Assembly: GCF_003862485.1 (NCBI RefSeq)
Contig: NZ_RRCM01000001.1
Location: forward strand, 1,233,365 to 1,297,364
DNA from: Lachnoanaerobaculum orale
GTDB lineage: Bacteria > Bacillota > Clostridia > Lachnospirales > Lachnospiraceae
Direction: 5' to 3'
DNA: 64,000 bases
Under the pieces are notes generated by a model. The model searched no databases. It was given only the letters and a program-made list of their open reading frames with translations, and was not told where the DNA came from. Both the position numbers and the translations under genes were made by a program. Shown in pieces: positions 17,078-27,606 of this stretch. How positions within the stretch are numbered: the stretch's first letter is position 1; the number at the start of each line of letters is the position of its first letter.

Positions 17078-18193
17078 TTAAAACTTATGCACCACACAGT
17101 CTGTCAAATAACATGAATACTCAGGATACAGTGAAAGCTTTATTTTAGGCTTTTTTATACCTGATTTTATACGGGATATCATTTCCTCAAAATAACAGGC
17201 ATCTCTCTCCCATGCTTTAACCGTTTCTTCTCTGTCCTGTTCACTTTCATAATCATCATCTTCTTTTGCTTCTTTGACGGCATCCTTAAAATATTTGCGA
17301 TTTTCTTCCACAAGTTTATTAAAGAAGTCCTTTTCATCATTTATCCAGAGAGCATAAAAATAATAGTCCCAGTCCGCAATAGAGTAATATGTATATACAT
17401 CTTCATCGTTAAGGTATTTTAAAAAGATATCATATTCATCCATTACATAGTAGGCGTCAAAGATATCACACTCTGAAATATTGTCGGTATTTAAAGAATA
17501 GTTACTGTCTTCATCAGGTTTTACCTGTTCCAAATATCTTTTTGCACTTTCCTTATTGCCAAGAAATATATCACAATAGGCGATGCTTAATAACAGTCTC
17601 ATTCTGTTTTTATACTGCCTTAACAGCTCTGTGAATATATCCTTAGCCTGTTTATACTCCTTAAGCTCATATAAGCATACGGCATAGCTGAAAGTATCTT
17701 CATAACTTTCTGTCATATCCTTTGCAATCTTATAATATTTTTTACCAAGATAAAGACTGTCTGACGAGTCATTGTCCTGATATTGACTGAAGTGATACTC
17801 TCCAAGTCCCCTATATGTCTCTATAAAAGGTGATTTCAGCTTGTATGCCATATATAAATATTTCAGGCAAAGTGGAGTGTTGTCCTCATAAAATGCAATA
17901 TTTGTATATATTCTTGCCTTTTGTTTGTCATTCAAGCGATTGGAAAAGTTATCTAAGAAATCTTTTAACAGCTTACTGCAATCACTCTCGGCATATCTAA
18001 GAGTCAGTATGACAGATGCAAGTGTACAGACAGAATCAATATCAAAAGGATTCTTATCAAGCCTTTTTTGAAGATAGCCTTCCATCTTTTCAAGATATTC
18101 CTTTGACTTTTCAAAATCATTCATGAATTTTTCATTATATTTACTTTCATACTCTTTTTGTAACTTGTACCAATATGACTTTATTTCTTCCAT
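17078..18193 (-). CDS. Hypothetical TPR-like helical protein
   Basis: 371 residues, almost entirely predicted helix, rich in Tyr, Asp and Lys. Pairs of helices such as SYAVCLYELKEYKQAKDIFTEL and LLSIAYCDIFLGNKESAKRYLEQ resemble tetratricopeptide repeats (about residues 165-230). There is no signal peptide or membrane helix. The N-terminal region may form a coiled coil. It starts about 20 bases after cbiET with AGGTG at the start. The location suggests co-transcription with corrin genes, but nothing in the sequence ties it to cobalamin. Confidence 0.65.
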   Translation of the reverse strand: MEEIKSYWYKLQKEYESKYNEKFMNDFEKSKEYLEKMEGYLQKRLDKNPFDIDSVCTLASVILTLRYAESDCSKLLKDFLDNFSNRLNDKQKARIYTNIAFYEDNTPLCLKYLYMAYKLKSPFIETYRGLGEYHFSQYQDNDSSDSLYLGKKYYKIAKDMTESYEDTFSYAVCLYELKEYKQAKDIFTELLRQYKNRMRLLLSIAYCDIFLGNKESAKRYLEQVKPDEDSNYSLNTDNISECDIFDAYYVMDEYDIFLKYLNDEDVYTYYSIADWDYYFYALWINDEKDFFNKLVEENRKYFKDAVKEAKEDDDYESEQDREETVKAWERDACYFEEMISRIKSGIKKPKIKLSLYPEYSCYLTDCVVHKF

Positions 18194-18213
18194 CACCTAT
18201 ACCCGTTATTTAT

Positions 18214-19422
18214 CTACCACAGCTTTGCTATAAATACCATGTTTTGTGCGATCATCATATTGTAGGGACCGACTTCCTTTGACTTTGAAACATTGATTGC
18301 AGTCACCTCCGTATCATAGCCGTACTCTTTGGCCTTTTTTAAAATATCACTTATCTGTGCAACCGTTTCTAATGTAATAGCCGAGATGACTATTGTAGGA
18401 TGTTTTTGTGAAGCAAATATTATATCCATTACAGCATTCAGCTCGCCGCCGCTTCCGCCTATAAATATCTTATCCGCTTCAAGGATATGCTCCAGGCCCT
18501 CAGGTGCTTTGGCAAAAATAAGCTCTATATTTTCAGCATTGAAATTATGTATATTCTTTTTTATAAGCTCGACAGCCACCGGATTTTTCTCTACAGCATA
18601 GACTTTACCCTCATAGGCAAGTCCTGCCATCTCTATACTTACAGAGCCGCTGCCTGCACCTATATCATAGCAAATACTGTCAGCGTTTATATCAAGTTTA
18701 CTTAAGATTACCGCTCTTACTTCAGACTTTGTTATCGGCACTTTATCCCTTATAAAAACTTCATCAGGAAGACCGAAACTTATAGATTTTTCACTGTCGG
18801 GATTATATATGATCATACAGTTTAAATCAGATATATCCATATCAAGGAATTCATTTGGCTTTGCGGTAGTGATTCTTTCATTCTCATAGGAGAGATTTTC
18901 ACCTATTGTAACATCAAGATCAAAGAATCCGAAGCTTATAAGTTTTCTACAGATTTCCTTTGCTCCCTCACCTTTTGATGTGATTATAAAAGTATACTCA
19001 TTTGAGTCTATGTTGTGATATAAAAGCTCATCTTTTCCGTGAAAAGACAGTATTTTAACCTTAGCCACATCCGTATTTGTCTTTGCACATAGATAACTTA
19101 GGCTTGATATACCGGGGAATGTATTTATCTTACAGTTCTTAAAAGCTTTCAATCTTTCAAACAGTTTAGAACTGCCGCTAAAGAGTGAAATATCACCGCT
19201 GAACACTACAGCAATTTCACTGCTTGTATTTGACTTTATTATATCCAGTATTTTTTCTGTGTTGTATTCTGTAAAGTAAGTCTTATCGGAAAAATCGGAC
19301 TTTATACTCTCCACTATTCTTTTTGCACCTATTATGATATTTGAATTTGATATGGCTGTATATGCAGCCTTTGTCAAAAGATTCGGGTTTCCAAGTCCTA
19401 TTCCTATCAAGTTAATATTCAT
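18214..19422 (-). CDS. cbiET: Fused cobalt-precorrin-7 C5-methyltransferase / cobalt-precorrin-6B C15-methyltransferase (decarboxylating)
   Basis: 402 residues holding two enzymes. Residues 1 to about 190 are the CbiE tetrapyrrole methylase (MNINLIGIGLGNP..., VVFSGDISLFSG, INTFPGISSLSYL). Residues about 210-402 are the CbiT methyltransferase with the class-I SAM site CYDIGAGSGSVSIEMA and FIGGSGGEL. Together they methylate C-5 and C-15 and remove the C-12 acetate carboxylate. A CobL-like fusion is common in bacteria. It lies 12 bases after cbiJ. Confidence 0.95.
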   Translation of the reverse strand: MNINLIGIGLGNPNLLTKAAYTAISNSNIIIGAKRIVESIKSDFSDKTYFTEYNTEKILDIIKSNTSSEIAVVFSGDISLFSGSSKLFERLKAFKNCKINTFPGISSLSYLCAKTNTDVAKVKILSFHGKDELLYHNIDSNEYTFIITSKGEGAKEICRKLISFGFFDLDVTIGENLSYENERITTAKPNEFLDMDISDLNCMIIYNPDSEKSISFGLPDEVFIRDKVPITKSEVRAVILSKLDINADSICYDIGAGSGSVSIEMAGLAYEGKVYAVEKNPVAVELIKKNIHNFNAENIELIFAKAPEGLEHILEADKIFIGGSGGELNAVMDIIFASQKHPTIVISAITLETVAQISDILKKAKEYGYDTEVTAINVSKSKEVGPYNMMIAQNMVFIAKLW

Positions 19423-19434
19423 ACTTTTCCCTCT

Positions 19435-20184
19435 TTAAAGATTTTTTACATTTTGTATACATTCATCAAGGCTTATTCCCACATCCTCTGATTGCGGCAA
19501 TATAATTACAGGTATGCAACCTGTGTTCTCACAGGCTTCTATCTTCTCATCAAAGCCGCCGCTCTTGCCTGAAACCTTTGTAACAAGATACTTACAGTGT
19601 AATTCCTTTATTATTGCTTCATTCAGGTTTCTTGAAAACGGACCTTGCATAGCTATTATATTTTTAGACGCCACACCTGCGCTTATACAGGCATTTATAG
19701 AATCCACGCTTGGGAGTACTCTTGCAAATATACGGTCACAAAGTTTAGCAAACTGCGCGATTTCTTTGCTGCCGGTTGTAAGGAGTATATTTCCCTTTGT
19801 CTTTAAAAGGTATTCTATAGCCTCATTATTTGAATTAAACTCAAGATTATGTCCTTTAGTAACATCCATAGACTCCCTTTTTACTCTGAAAAATTTAACC
19901 TCTTTTGAGAGAGACTTTATAGCGGCAAGTATATTCTTTGAAATCTCATAAGCATAGGGATGAGTGGCATCTATAACACAGTCAATCCGGTTTTCTTCTA
20001 TCAGACTTACTATTTCATCTGTATTAAGTCTTTTTTCACTGACCTTTACATGATAAAACTGTGGTAAAACTTCTCTGCCGTACTCTGTAGCCACACAAAG
20101 TATTGTATCCAGTTTCAGTTTATCACATACCGTTGCAAGTTCTCTGCCCTCTGTAGTACCTCCGAATATCAGGATTTTACTCAT
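19435..20184 (-). CDS. cbiJ: Cobalt-precorrin-6A reductase
   Basis: 249 residues, standard CbiJ/CobK length. It reduces the corrin ring of cobalt-precorrin-6A with NAD(P)H. The N-terminal Rossmann-like ILIFGGTTEGRELA, the central CVIDATHPYAYEISKN and the C-terminal LVTKVSGKSGGFDEKIEAC are the three family signatures. Its start overlaps the cbiH stop by eight bases. Confidence 0.95.
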   Translation of the reverse strand: MSKILIFGGTTEGRELATVCDKLKLDTILCVATEYGREVLPQFYHVKVSEKRLNTDEIVSLIEENRIDCVIDATHPYAYEISKNILAAIKSLSKEVKFFRVKRESMDVTKGHNLEFNSNNEAIEYLLKTKGNILLTTGSKEIAQFAKLCDRIFARVLPSVDSINACISAGVASKNIIAMQGPFSRNLNEAIIKELHCKYLVTKVSGKSGGFDEKIEACENTGCIPVIILPQSEDVGISLDECIQNVKNL

Positions 20185-20908
20185 TGGTATAGCCTCTTGG
20201 AGTTACAAGTTTGTTATCAATTACCTTTGTCATTGAATTGCCTATGAATACGGTTTCAAACATTCCGGCTTTAATATCTTTTAATTCCTCTAAAGTATAG
20301 ACGGTATAATCCTCTCCGTCTCTTCCTATATTCTTTGCTATTGCACATGGAGTAGAAGCATCTTTATGCTTTAAAAGTATTTCACAGGCTTTTTCAAGGT
20401 AGTCTGCACGCTTTTTGCTGCCGGGGTTATAAAGACAGATACAAAAATCTCCTATTGCGGCACATTCAAGTCTCTTTTCTATCTTTTCCCAAGGTGTTAA
20501 AAGATCACTAAGGCTGATTACCGCAAAGTCATGTATCAGCGGTGCTCCTATAAGTGCAGCGCCTGAAAGTGCCGCAGTTACACCGGCTACAGTCTTTACC
20601 TCAACTTCTTTATACTGCGGCGCTATACCCAGCATAAGTCCTGATAAACCGTAGACTCCTGCATCTCCCGAGCAGACAAGTGCTACGGTTTTCCCCTTAT
20701 TTGCCTCTTCAAAAGCAAGCACACATCTGTCATATTCCTTTGTCATAGGAGTTGAAAGACAGTTTTTATCAGGCCAAATCTCCTTTATAAGATCTGTATA
20801 CACCGTATATCCTATGACAACATCACTTTCTTCTATCTTCTTAACAGCCTCGATTGTCATCTGATCATACTTACCCGGTCCCATACCTACTATATAAATT
20901 TTTTTCAT
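20177..20908 (-). CDS. cbiH: Cobalt-precorrin-3 C17-methyltransferase (ring contraction)
   Basis: 243 residues, a tetrapyrrole methylase. It methylates C-17 and forms the contracted ring lactone. Motifs: IVGMGPGKYDQMT at the start, ALVCSGDAGVYGLSGL, VAGVTAALSGAALIGAPL and FCICLYNPGSKKR. It is not fused to CbiG or a ferredoxin domain. It overlaps cbiL by four bases (ATGA). Its partner CbiG, which opens the lactone, is not found in the window. Confidence 0.95.
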   Translation of the reverse strand: MKKIYIVGMGPGKYDQMTIEAVKKIEESDVVIGYTVYTDLIKEIWPDKNCLSTPMTKEYDRCVLAFEEANKGKTVALVCSGDAGVYGLSGLMLGIAPQYKEVEVKTVAGVTAALSGAALIGAPLIHDFAVISLSDLLTPWEKIEKRLECAAIGDFCICLYNPGSKKRADYLEKACEILLKHKDASTPCAIAKNIGRDGEDYTVYTLEELKDIKAGMFETVFIGNSMTKVIDNKLVTPRGYTNE

Positions 20909-21591
20909 TTCAGTCCCCTTACTATAATTGTTGTAAAATATCCGCTTGTTTCAGGAAGATTATTTGCTCCAACAAACAGTCTTTCATTTTCCATACCACA
21001 ATTTTCCACCATGTATACATCACAATGCGGTTTATTTTCACGTATATATGATACCAGACTTTCATAACTCTTTCCCGACTTCATAAGTACCAAAGTACCT
21101 TTCAGGCTGAAGGCTTCCTCAAAAGAATATGATGAAGGAATAACATGAAGTTCTTCATCCGCCAAGGTAAGCGGTATTCCAAGCTTTGCAGCCGCAGCGC
21201 TGAAAGATGTAATTCCCGGTATAGTAACCACCTTTATATCATCGGCTCTAAGTCTTTGTGCAATATATGAATATGTGGCATAAATCCCCGGGTCTCCAAG
21301 TGTAAGAAGTGCCACATCACCTTCTTTTAAAAGCTCCTTAATTTGTGCGGATATCTTTGAATGTGACTCTTCAAGTACATATTGGTTTTTAGTCATAGGA
21401 AAGTCAATACATACTTTTTTCTTTTTGTTTATCTCAGGCATTGCCTTTTTTGCAATATTAAAAGCGATTGATGTATCTTCACTTTTACCTGCAAAACATA
21501 TAACTTTTGATTTTTTTATAGCATTTAAAGCTTTTACAGTCATAAGGTCGGGATCTCCCGGACCTACACCTACTCCATATAATTTACTCAT
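20905..21591 (-). CDS. cbiL: Cobalt-precorrin-2 C20-methyltransferase
   Basis: 228 residues, tetrapyrrole methylase fold. It adds the C-20 methyl group, the first ring modification after cobalt insertion. Motifs: YGVGVGPGDPDLMTVKAL, LLTLGDPGIYATYSYI and IPGITSFSAAAAKLGIPL. The start overlaps the cbiD stop by eight bases. Confidence 0.95.
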   Translation of the reverse strand: MSKLYGVGVGPGDPDLMTVKALNAIKKSKVICFAGKSEDTSIAFNIAKKAMPEINKKKKVCIDFPMTKNQYVLEESHSKISAQIKELLKEGDVALLTLGDPGIYATYSYIAQRLRADDIKVVTIPGITSFSAAAAKLGIPLTLADEELHVIPSSYSFEEAFSLKGTLVLMKSGKSYESLVSYIRENKPHCDVYMVENCGMENERLFVGANNLPETSGYFTTIIVRGLK

Positions 21592-22777
21592 TTTCTTCTC
21601 CTGTATCTATTACCGTTTCATTATCGCTGAATGCAATAATTCTTATTTGTAAGTTCTTTTTGAACTCGTCAATACTTGCAAATTTATTCTTATGATAGAA
21701 TATTTCCGCCTTAAATGCACGATTATATGCATAATAAAGCATCTTATTTGCAATTATATCAAAACATCTCTCCAATTTATATTCTTTTATTATGGCGATG
21801 GCTGCTGTCGTGGTCTTTTGCTTTAAGATATCCAAAAGAATCGGAGTCAGCAAAGAAAAATCTATATCATCATCCTCCAGCACATCTTTTATAACTGCCG
21901 CAAGCAAAAGTTCAAGCCTTGAATCAGAATCATTTGAATGTGTATTCATTATTCCGCCTGAAAGCTTTATCAGCTTCCCCATATCTCCGCAAAGCACTAT
22001 CTTTTTTGCATCATGTGATATGGCATAGTCAATACTCTCTCCGATAAAGTTACTGATAATTGCAACTGTAGAAGCGTCTGTAGCAAAATTTTTCTCCAAG
22101 TATTTCGCACCTATATTTCCGGGTGACATATATACGGTATTTGTATCCGAATTTTGTATTCTGAACTTTATATCCGCTTCTATCGTTTCAAGCAGCGCGG
22201 TCTTACTCATAGGCAAGACCATACCTGAAGTGCCGAGTATTGAGATACCTCCTATTACACCAAGCCTTTCATTAAAGGTCTTTTTTGCAACCTCCATACC
22301 GTTTTCAACCATAACTGTAATGTTTACTCTTCCGGTCAGGTTATTCTCTGCAAAAATTTTACTCAGATTGTCAATCATCATTTGCCTTGGAACAGGGTTT
22401 ATGGCGGGTTCACCCTTTGGCAGCGCAAGTCCGTTTTTTGTAAATGTACCGACTCCCTCGCCCGCAAAAAAATGAAACTCAAGCTTATCGCCCTTTATAA
22501 ATTCCAATTTAGTGCTTATCAGGATGCCGTCTGTAACGTCAGGGTCGTCTCCGGCATCCTTTCTTACACGACAGATATATTCGTTATTTTCCACTTTCGA
22601 GTACTCTATCGGAATACTAAGTGTTATGCCGTAAGGTAAATCCACATCCACAATCCGCTTTTCTTTTTTAAGATACAGATACGCCGCACCTATTGCTGCT
22701 GCGGTTGCGGTTGTACCTGTTGTGAATCCGTATCTTTGTGTATATCCGTTTTTATTGTTAAACTCATCAATTGTCAT
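21584..22777 (-). CDS. cbiD: Cobalt-precorrin-5B C1-methyltransferase
   Basis: 397 residues, typical CbiD length. It methylates C-1 of the ring in the anaerobic pathway. The N-terminal RYGFTTGTTATAAA is the diagnostic GFTTGT motif; GEPAINPVPRQMM, GILGTSG-like GGISILGTSGMVLPMS and LCGDMGKLIKLSGGIMNTHS are also present. Its ATG overlaps the histidine kinase stop by four bases, so the two genes are translationally coupled. Confidence 0.95.
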   Translation of the reverse strand: MTIDEFNNKNGYTQRYGFTTGTTATAAAIGAAYLYLKKEKRIVDVDLPYGITLSIPIEYSKVENNEYICRVRKDAGDDPDVTDGILISTKLEFIKGDKLEFHFFAGEGVGTFTKNGLALPKGEPAINPVPRQMMIDNLSKIFAENNLTGRVNITVMVENGMEVAKKTFNERLGVIGGISILGTSGMVLPMSKTALLETIEADIKFRIQNSDTNTVYMSPGNIGAKYLEKNFATDASTVAIISNFIGESIDYAISHDAKKIVLCGDMGKLIKLSGGIMNTHSNDSDSRLELLLAAVIKDVLEDDDIDFSLLTPILLDILKQKTTTAAIAIIKEYKLERCFDIIANKMLYYAYNRAFKAEIFYHKNKFASIDEFKKNLQIRIIAFSDNETVIDTGEENE

Positions 22778-24309
22778 TCTTTCATCCTTGGTATTTTAAA
22801 ACCAAACTCCACTCCGTCAGATTTGTTGACTACTTTTACCGCTCCGCCATGAGCTTCTACTATAGCCTTTACTATAGAAAGTCCTATACCGCTGCCACCA
22901 TAGCTTCTTGAGTGTGCCTTGTCCACCTTAAAAAACTTCTCCCATACATTGGCCAAATCTTTTTCAGGTATTTGATTGCCTGTATTGTATACACTAAAAT
23001 ATACATTGCTTTCATCTTCAGATACATCTATTTTGATAGTACCGTTATCGTTAACGTGATGAATGGCATTGCTTATATAGTTTGTTACAACCTCCTCTAT
23101 CTTAAACTCGTCGGCATATAAAAATACATCCTTTGAATTATCAAAATCAACTTTCACATTTTTTTCACCGATAAGAATAGATATGGAACTTAAAACACCC
23201 TCTGTCAGTGAGGTCATATTGAAGTTTTCTTTATGTAATATACTGTTTCCGGACTCAAGAGATGATAGTGTTAAAAGCTGCTTTACCATCTTGTTCATCT
23301 TCTCACTCTCATCCATAATGACTTCGGTATAGTACTTTCTGCTCTCTTCATCCTCACAAAGTCCCTCATTAAGCCCTTCCGCATATCCTTGTATCAGTGC
23401 AATAGGCGTCTTTAACTCATGTGATACATTGGCTATAAAGTCTTTTCGCATCTCATCAATGGCTTCTTTTCTCTTTATATCCTCTTTCAGTACCTCATTG
23501 GCTTCCTGAAGTTTGCTTATTGCTTTTTTCAGTCTGTCTGACATATAGTTCATATTTTGACCGAGAGTTTGTATTTCATCGCTTCTCTTACCATCATATC
23601 TGGCGGTAAAGTCAAGCTTTCCCATCTTATTTGAGATTTCCGCCAGTTGAAGGATAGGGCTTGTAATCATCTTTGTGATAAGGAAGGTGATTATTACCGT
23701 TATAATAAATCCTATTATTGCAACATATATAAGAAACTTGTTTGAGATATTCACACTCTCTTTAAGTCCCGCTACCGGTGTGGACATTATAACAATGGTC
23801 TGATTGTCACTGCAATATCCGAAACCTTCTATAAAAGAACTGTTTTTTTGTGTATTGTGAAGTATTATGGTATAGTTGTCACTTTTATACAGTATATCTT
23901 TCTTTTTAATGTTTTTATTACCTATAAAGCCTTCCTGTATCCTGTCAAGGAACATATCCCCCTCTCGTTGAGAAGAGTATATCGCCTTATTCGTCATTGA
24001 ATCCACCAAAGCGATAGTTATATTGTGTTTGTTTGAATAATCCAATATAATATTTGATACCCTCTCATTGACAACAGACTCGCTGTCTTCACTTTCTCCG
24101 ATAACAGTCTGTCCGTCTTCTGAAAGCTTTTTTACTTCATTATCCAGTTTAAGATATGCTTCATGTATTTCACTGACCTTTTCATTCTGATAATACCAGG
24201 TCAGACCGAAATTATTTAAAATTCCGATAGACAAAAGCAGTATGGAAATAAGGAGCAGTATTATAAGAGTTATCTTCACACGCAGTGAATGACTGAATTT
24301 TTTAATCAT
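22774..24309 (-). CDS. Membrane sensor histidine kinase
   Basis: 511 residues. Two transmembrane helices (about 12-32 and 194-214) flank a roughly 160-residue extracellular sensor domain of unknown ligand. A HAMP domain follows (about 215-265), then the HisKA dimerisation helix with NVSHELKTPIALIQGYAEG, phospho-acceptor His297, and an ATPase domain with NYISNAIHHV (N box), VYNTGNQIP (G1) and GGSGIGLSIVKAIVEAHGG (G2). The matching response regulator is at 27607-28284 on the same strand, separated by gltX and the helicase. The gene ends in a four-base overlap with cbiD. It resembles envelope-stress kinases in layout; a direct link to cobalamin is only contextual. Confidence 0.92.
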   Translation of the reverse strand: MIKKFSHSLRVKITLIILLLISILLLSIGILNNFGLTWYYQNEKVSEIHEAYLKLDNEVKKLSEDGQTVIGESEDSESVVNERVSNIILDYSNKHNITIALVDSMTNKAIYSSQREGDMFLDRIQEGFIGNKNIKKKDILYKSDNYTIILHNTQKNSSFIEGFGYCSDNQTIVIMSTPVAGLKESVNISNKFLIYVAIIGFIITVIITFLITKMITSPILQLAEISNKMGKLDFTARYDGKRSDEIQTLGQNMNYMSDRLKKAISKLQEANEVLKEDIKRKEAIDEMRKDFIANVSHELKTPIALIQGYAEGLNEGLCEDEESRKYYTEVIMDESEKMNKMVKQLLTLSSLESGNSILHKENFNMTSLTEGVLSSISILIGEKNVKVDFDNSKDVFLYADEFKIEEVVTNYISNAIHHVNDNGTIKIDVSEDESNVYFSVYNTGNQIPEKDLANVWEKFFKVDKAHSRSYGGSGIGLSIVKAIVEAHGGAVKVVNKSDGVEFGFKIPRMKE

Positions 24310-24318
24310 ATATATCCC

Positions 24319-26157
24319 TTACTTAGATTTGGAGGAAAGCTCTATGACAAAGTCGGATTTGCCGATAGATTTTCCGAAATTTTCCACGCAATAACATATG
24401 AAGAGCTTTTTTCTTGCTCTTGTCATTGCAACATAAAACATTCTTCTTTCTTCTTCAATCTCGTCAACCCCCTTCGCCTTCTTATAAGGTACACTGCCCT
24501 CGTTCACATCAATTATATAGACTATATCAAACTCAAGACCCTTTGATGAATGAAAAGTCATAAGTCTTACACCTTTATCGTTTTCATTTGACTTCTTTCT
24601 TGCCTCTATAAGCTCATCTTTGTACTCATCCATATGTACAAACCAGTCATTAAAGGTGTTATACTCTGCGGCGCTGTTTTCAAGATCGCCAAGTATACTG
24701 TAGCAGTCATCACTTTCAACGCCGTTCATATCACAGTACTCCTCTATATATTCATCATAGCCGACCACATTTCTTATATATCTTAGGGCTGTAGCAGGTT
24801 TAAGATTCTTTATAGTCCTTAAATGCTCTCTAAGTTCCACTATTCTTTTTATCATATAACTTTTATCATCGTAATAGTCAAAAAGTGTCTCTATATTTGC
24901 TCTTGAAGAGGAAAGCGAATCTCTGCTTATATACCTGTTAGGCTTGTTGGAGATGCGAAGTAAATCACTTTTATCTCCTGTTTTCATGGCAAGCTTTATA
25001 TATGAGATAATATCCTTTGCTACCCAGTGGTCAAACAGATTCGGTATGGCATCTCTTATAGTAAAAGGAATATTGTTTCTCATAAGTCTTTCTATCAAAA
25101 GTCTCGGTGAAAGGTTGGTTCGATAAAGTACGGCTATACTGTTTATATCCTGACCGGATTTTATATAATCCTTAATATCCTTTATTATAGAGTTTACCTC
25201 AAGGAAAGGATTTTTAAACTCTATCAAGGATACAGGCGCACCGTCTCCGTTCTTTGCCTTAAAGTTTTTTGGAAATCTCTTACTGTTAAATGATATAAGC
25301 TTGGTTGAAGCATTCACTATCTGTGTGCTTGATCTGAAATTTATATCAAGAAACACCTTTTTTACATTTCTGAAATCTCTTTCAAAACCGAGCATTATCT
25401 CAGGTCTTGCCCCTCTGAATCTATAGATGGACTGGTCGTCATCTCCTACTACTGTAATATTTTGTTTCTCACCTGCCATCAGCTTTATTATATTGTATTG
25501 TAAGAAGTTGATATCCTGAAACTCATCTACCAGTATGTAGCGATATCTGTTTTGAACGGCCTTTAAAATATCACTCCTCTCACTTAAAAGTTCATAGGTA
25601 AGTGAGAGCATATCTTCAAAGTCAAGCTTTCCTCTTGCCTCAAGTTCACTTTCATAATCTATGTAGATTTTTTTGAATGTGTCACTTGATATACTGTTTG
25701 AGTAGTAGTTTTTTATACTGATATTGTCCTGTTTTACAAGCGCTATCTCATTTAACAGATTGCCGGCAAGTGTATTTATATCCTCATTTTCTATGGCGTT
25801 TCTTTTTATAAGTTCTTTAATAAGAGTGTACCTTAACTCATCTGAGGCTATCTGCTCGGAGCTGAATCCGTAAGCCGTTTTCAAGAGATTAAAAAAAACT
25901 GAATGGAATGTTCCGAATGTAACTAAACTTTTTTGGCAGAGTTTTTCAAATCTGTCTTTCATCTCTTTTGCAGCCGCCCTTGAAAAGGTTACAACTAAAA
26001 TATGGGCCGGGTTTATACCCGGCCCCTCTATAAGATATTTTATTCTATGTGTGATAACGAAGGTCTTTCCGGAGCCGGGTCCTGCCAATACCATAAGGGG
26101 ACCTGCCCCATGTTCTATGGCTTTTTTTTGATTACTGCTGTAATTTGTCAATTCCAA
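24319..26157 (-). CDS. UvrD/PcrA-like superfamily 1 DNA helicase
   Basis: 612 residues. All SF1A motifs are present: Q-motif-like [12 protein letters not shown], motif I AGPGSGKT (residues 25-32), motif [15 protein letters not shown], motif [17 protein letters not shown], motif [11 protein letters not shown], motif [16 protein letters not shown] and motif [20 protein letters not shown]. It is about 100 residues shorter than PcrA/UvrD, lacking the long C-terminal tail that binds RNA polymerase, so it may be an accessory paralogue. The apparent start is TTG at 26157, overlapping the gltX stop by 26 bases. Confidence 0.88.
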   Translation of the reverse strand: MELTNYSSNQKKAIEHGAGPLMVLAGPGSGKTFVITHRIKYLIEGPGINPAHILVVTFSRAAAKEMKDRFEKLCQKSLVTFGTFHSVFFNLLKTAYGFSSEQIASDELRYTLIKELIKRNAIENEDINTLAGNLLNEIALVKQDNISIKNYYSNSISSDTFKKIYIDYESELEARGKLDFEDMLSLTYELLSERSDILKAVQNRYRYILVDEFQDINFLQYNIIKLMAGEKQNITVVGDDDQSIYRFRGARPEIMLGFERDFRNVKKVFLDINFRSSTQIVNASTKLISFNSKRFPKNFKAKNGDGAPVSLIEFKNPFLEVNSIIKDIKDYIKSGQDINSIAVLYRTNLSPRLLIERLMRNNIPFTIRDAIPNLFDHWVAKDIISYIKLAMKTGDKSDLLRISNKPNRYISRDSLSSSRANIETLFDYYDDKSYMIKRIVELREHLRTIKNLKPATALRYIRNVVGYDEYIEEYCDMNGVESDDCYSILGDLENSAAEYNTFNDWFVHMDEYKDELIEARKKSNENDKGVRLMTFHSSKGLEFDIVYIIDVNEGSVPYKKAKGVDEIEEERRMFYVAMTRARKKLFICYCVENFGKSIGKSDFVIELSSKSK

Positions 26158-27583
26158 TCTTAATCCTTCTTATTGATTCATCTTTTCCGAGAACTTCCAT
26201 AATCTCTGTAGCGCCTGCAGGAGTCATCTGCTTTCCTGAAAGTGCGGTTCTTATCGGCCACATAATAAATCCTGTCTTATACTCATGCTCTTTGCCGAAT
26301 GCTGACAGTATACCAAAGAGATTGTCATTTGAGTAGTCATCTGTAGCTTCCAAAATAGGCAATACCTCTTTTAAAAGTGAAAGTGAATTCTCAGAGTTTG
26401 TCTTCATCTTCTTATGTGTGTACATTGAGATGTCGTAATCAGGAAGCTTCTCAAAGAAATCTATATGGTCTGCAATCTGTGGTAAAACCTCTATTCTTGT
26501 CTTTACCATATTTGCAATCTTTCTTATATCAAGCGGCTTTGTAATAACCTTATCTATATACGGTTTTGCAAGCTTAAAGAAATCGTCCTCATCCATCTTT
26601 TTAAGGTACTCACCGTTCATCCATGAAAGTTTTACCATATCAAAAACGGCAGGTGACTTTGAAATATGCTTATAATCAAAAGCTTCTACAAGCTCTTTAA
26701 GTGAGAATATCTCTCTGTCATCTTCAGGAGACCAGCCAAGCAAAGCTACAAAGTTTACAATAGCTTCGGCAACATATCCCTGCTCTATCAGATCCTCAAA
26801 TGATGAATGACCGCTTCTTTTTGAAAGCTTCTTATGATCTTCATTTGTTATAAGAGGACAGTGTACATAGGTAGGGATTTCCCAACCGAACGCCTCATAA
26901 AGTCTGTTATACTTCGGTGAGGATGAAAGATACTCGTTTCCTCTAACTACATGTGTGATACCCATAAGATGGTCATCTACCACATTTGCAAAGTTGTAGG
27001 TAGGATATCCGTCAGATTTTATAAGTACCATATCGTCAAGCTCCGAGTTATCCACTGTGATATCTCCGTATATGTCGTCGTGGAATGTAGTGGTTCCTGT
27101 AGTAGGATTGTTTTGACGGATAACATAAGGAATACCGCTCTCAAGGTTTTTTCTTATCTCTTCCTCAGACAGTGACAGGCAATGTTTGTCATACTTCATT
27201 ATCTCTTCACCGTTTACATTTGAGCGAAGTGAATTAAGACGCTCTGGAGTACAAAAGCAATAATAAGCCTGCTTCTTATCTATAAGCTCTTTTGCATACT
27301 TCAGATAGATACCCTCTTTTTGTCTTTCACTCTGTACATAAGGACCGCAGCCTCCGTCCTTATCAGGACCTTCATCATGTGTAAGGCCGGTTTCTTTAAG
27401 TGTATTATATATTATCTCTGTAGCACCTTCTACATATCTTTCCTGATCGGTATCTTCTATTCTAAGCAGGAAATCTCCCCCTGCGTGCTTTGCAATCAAG
27501 TATGCATACAGTGCCGTTCTAAGATTTCCAACATGCATTCTTCCTGTTGGACTTGGTGCATATCTTGTTCTTATCTTTGTCAT
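26132..27583 (-). CDS. gltX: Glutamyl-tRNA synthetase
   Basis: 483 residues, full length. The class I motifs are [19 protein letters not shown] (HIGH-type HVGN) and KKLSKRSGH (KMSKS-type). It attaches glutamate to tRNA and so also feeds the C5 tetrapyrrole route that precedes cobalamin and haem. The ATG follows AAGGAGTC closely. No T-box leader is present. It lies between the response regulator and the helicase. Confidence 0.96.
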   Translation of the reverse strand: MTKIRTRYAPSPTGRMHVGNLRTALYAYLIAKHAGGDFLLRIEDTDQERYVEGATEIIYNTLKETGLTHDEGPDKDGGCGPYVQSERQKEGIYLKYAKELIDKKQAYYCFCTPERLNSLRSNVNGEEIMKYDKHCLSLSEEEIRKNLESGIPYVIRQNNPTTGTTTFHDDIYGDITVDNSELDDMVLIKSDGYPTYNFANVVDDHLMGITHVVRGNEYLSSSPKYNRLYEAFGWEIPTYVHCPLITNEDHKKLSKRSGHSSFEDLIEQGYVAEAIVNFVALLGWSPEDDREIFSLKELVEAFDYKHISKSPAVFDMVKLSWMNGEYLKKMDEDDFFKLAKPYIDKVITKPLDIRKIANMVKTRIEVLPQIADHIDFFEKLPDYDISMYTHKKMKTNSENSLSLLKEVLPILEATDDYSNDNLFGILSAFGKEHEYKTGFIMWPIRTALSGKQMTPAGATEIMEVLGKDESIRRIKIGIDKLQQ

Positions 27584-27606
27584 ATTGACTCCTTATCTAT
27601 ATTTAA

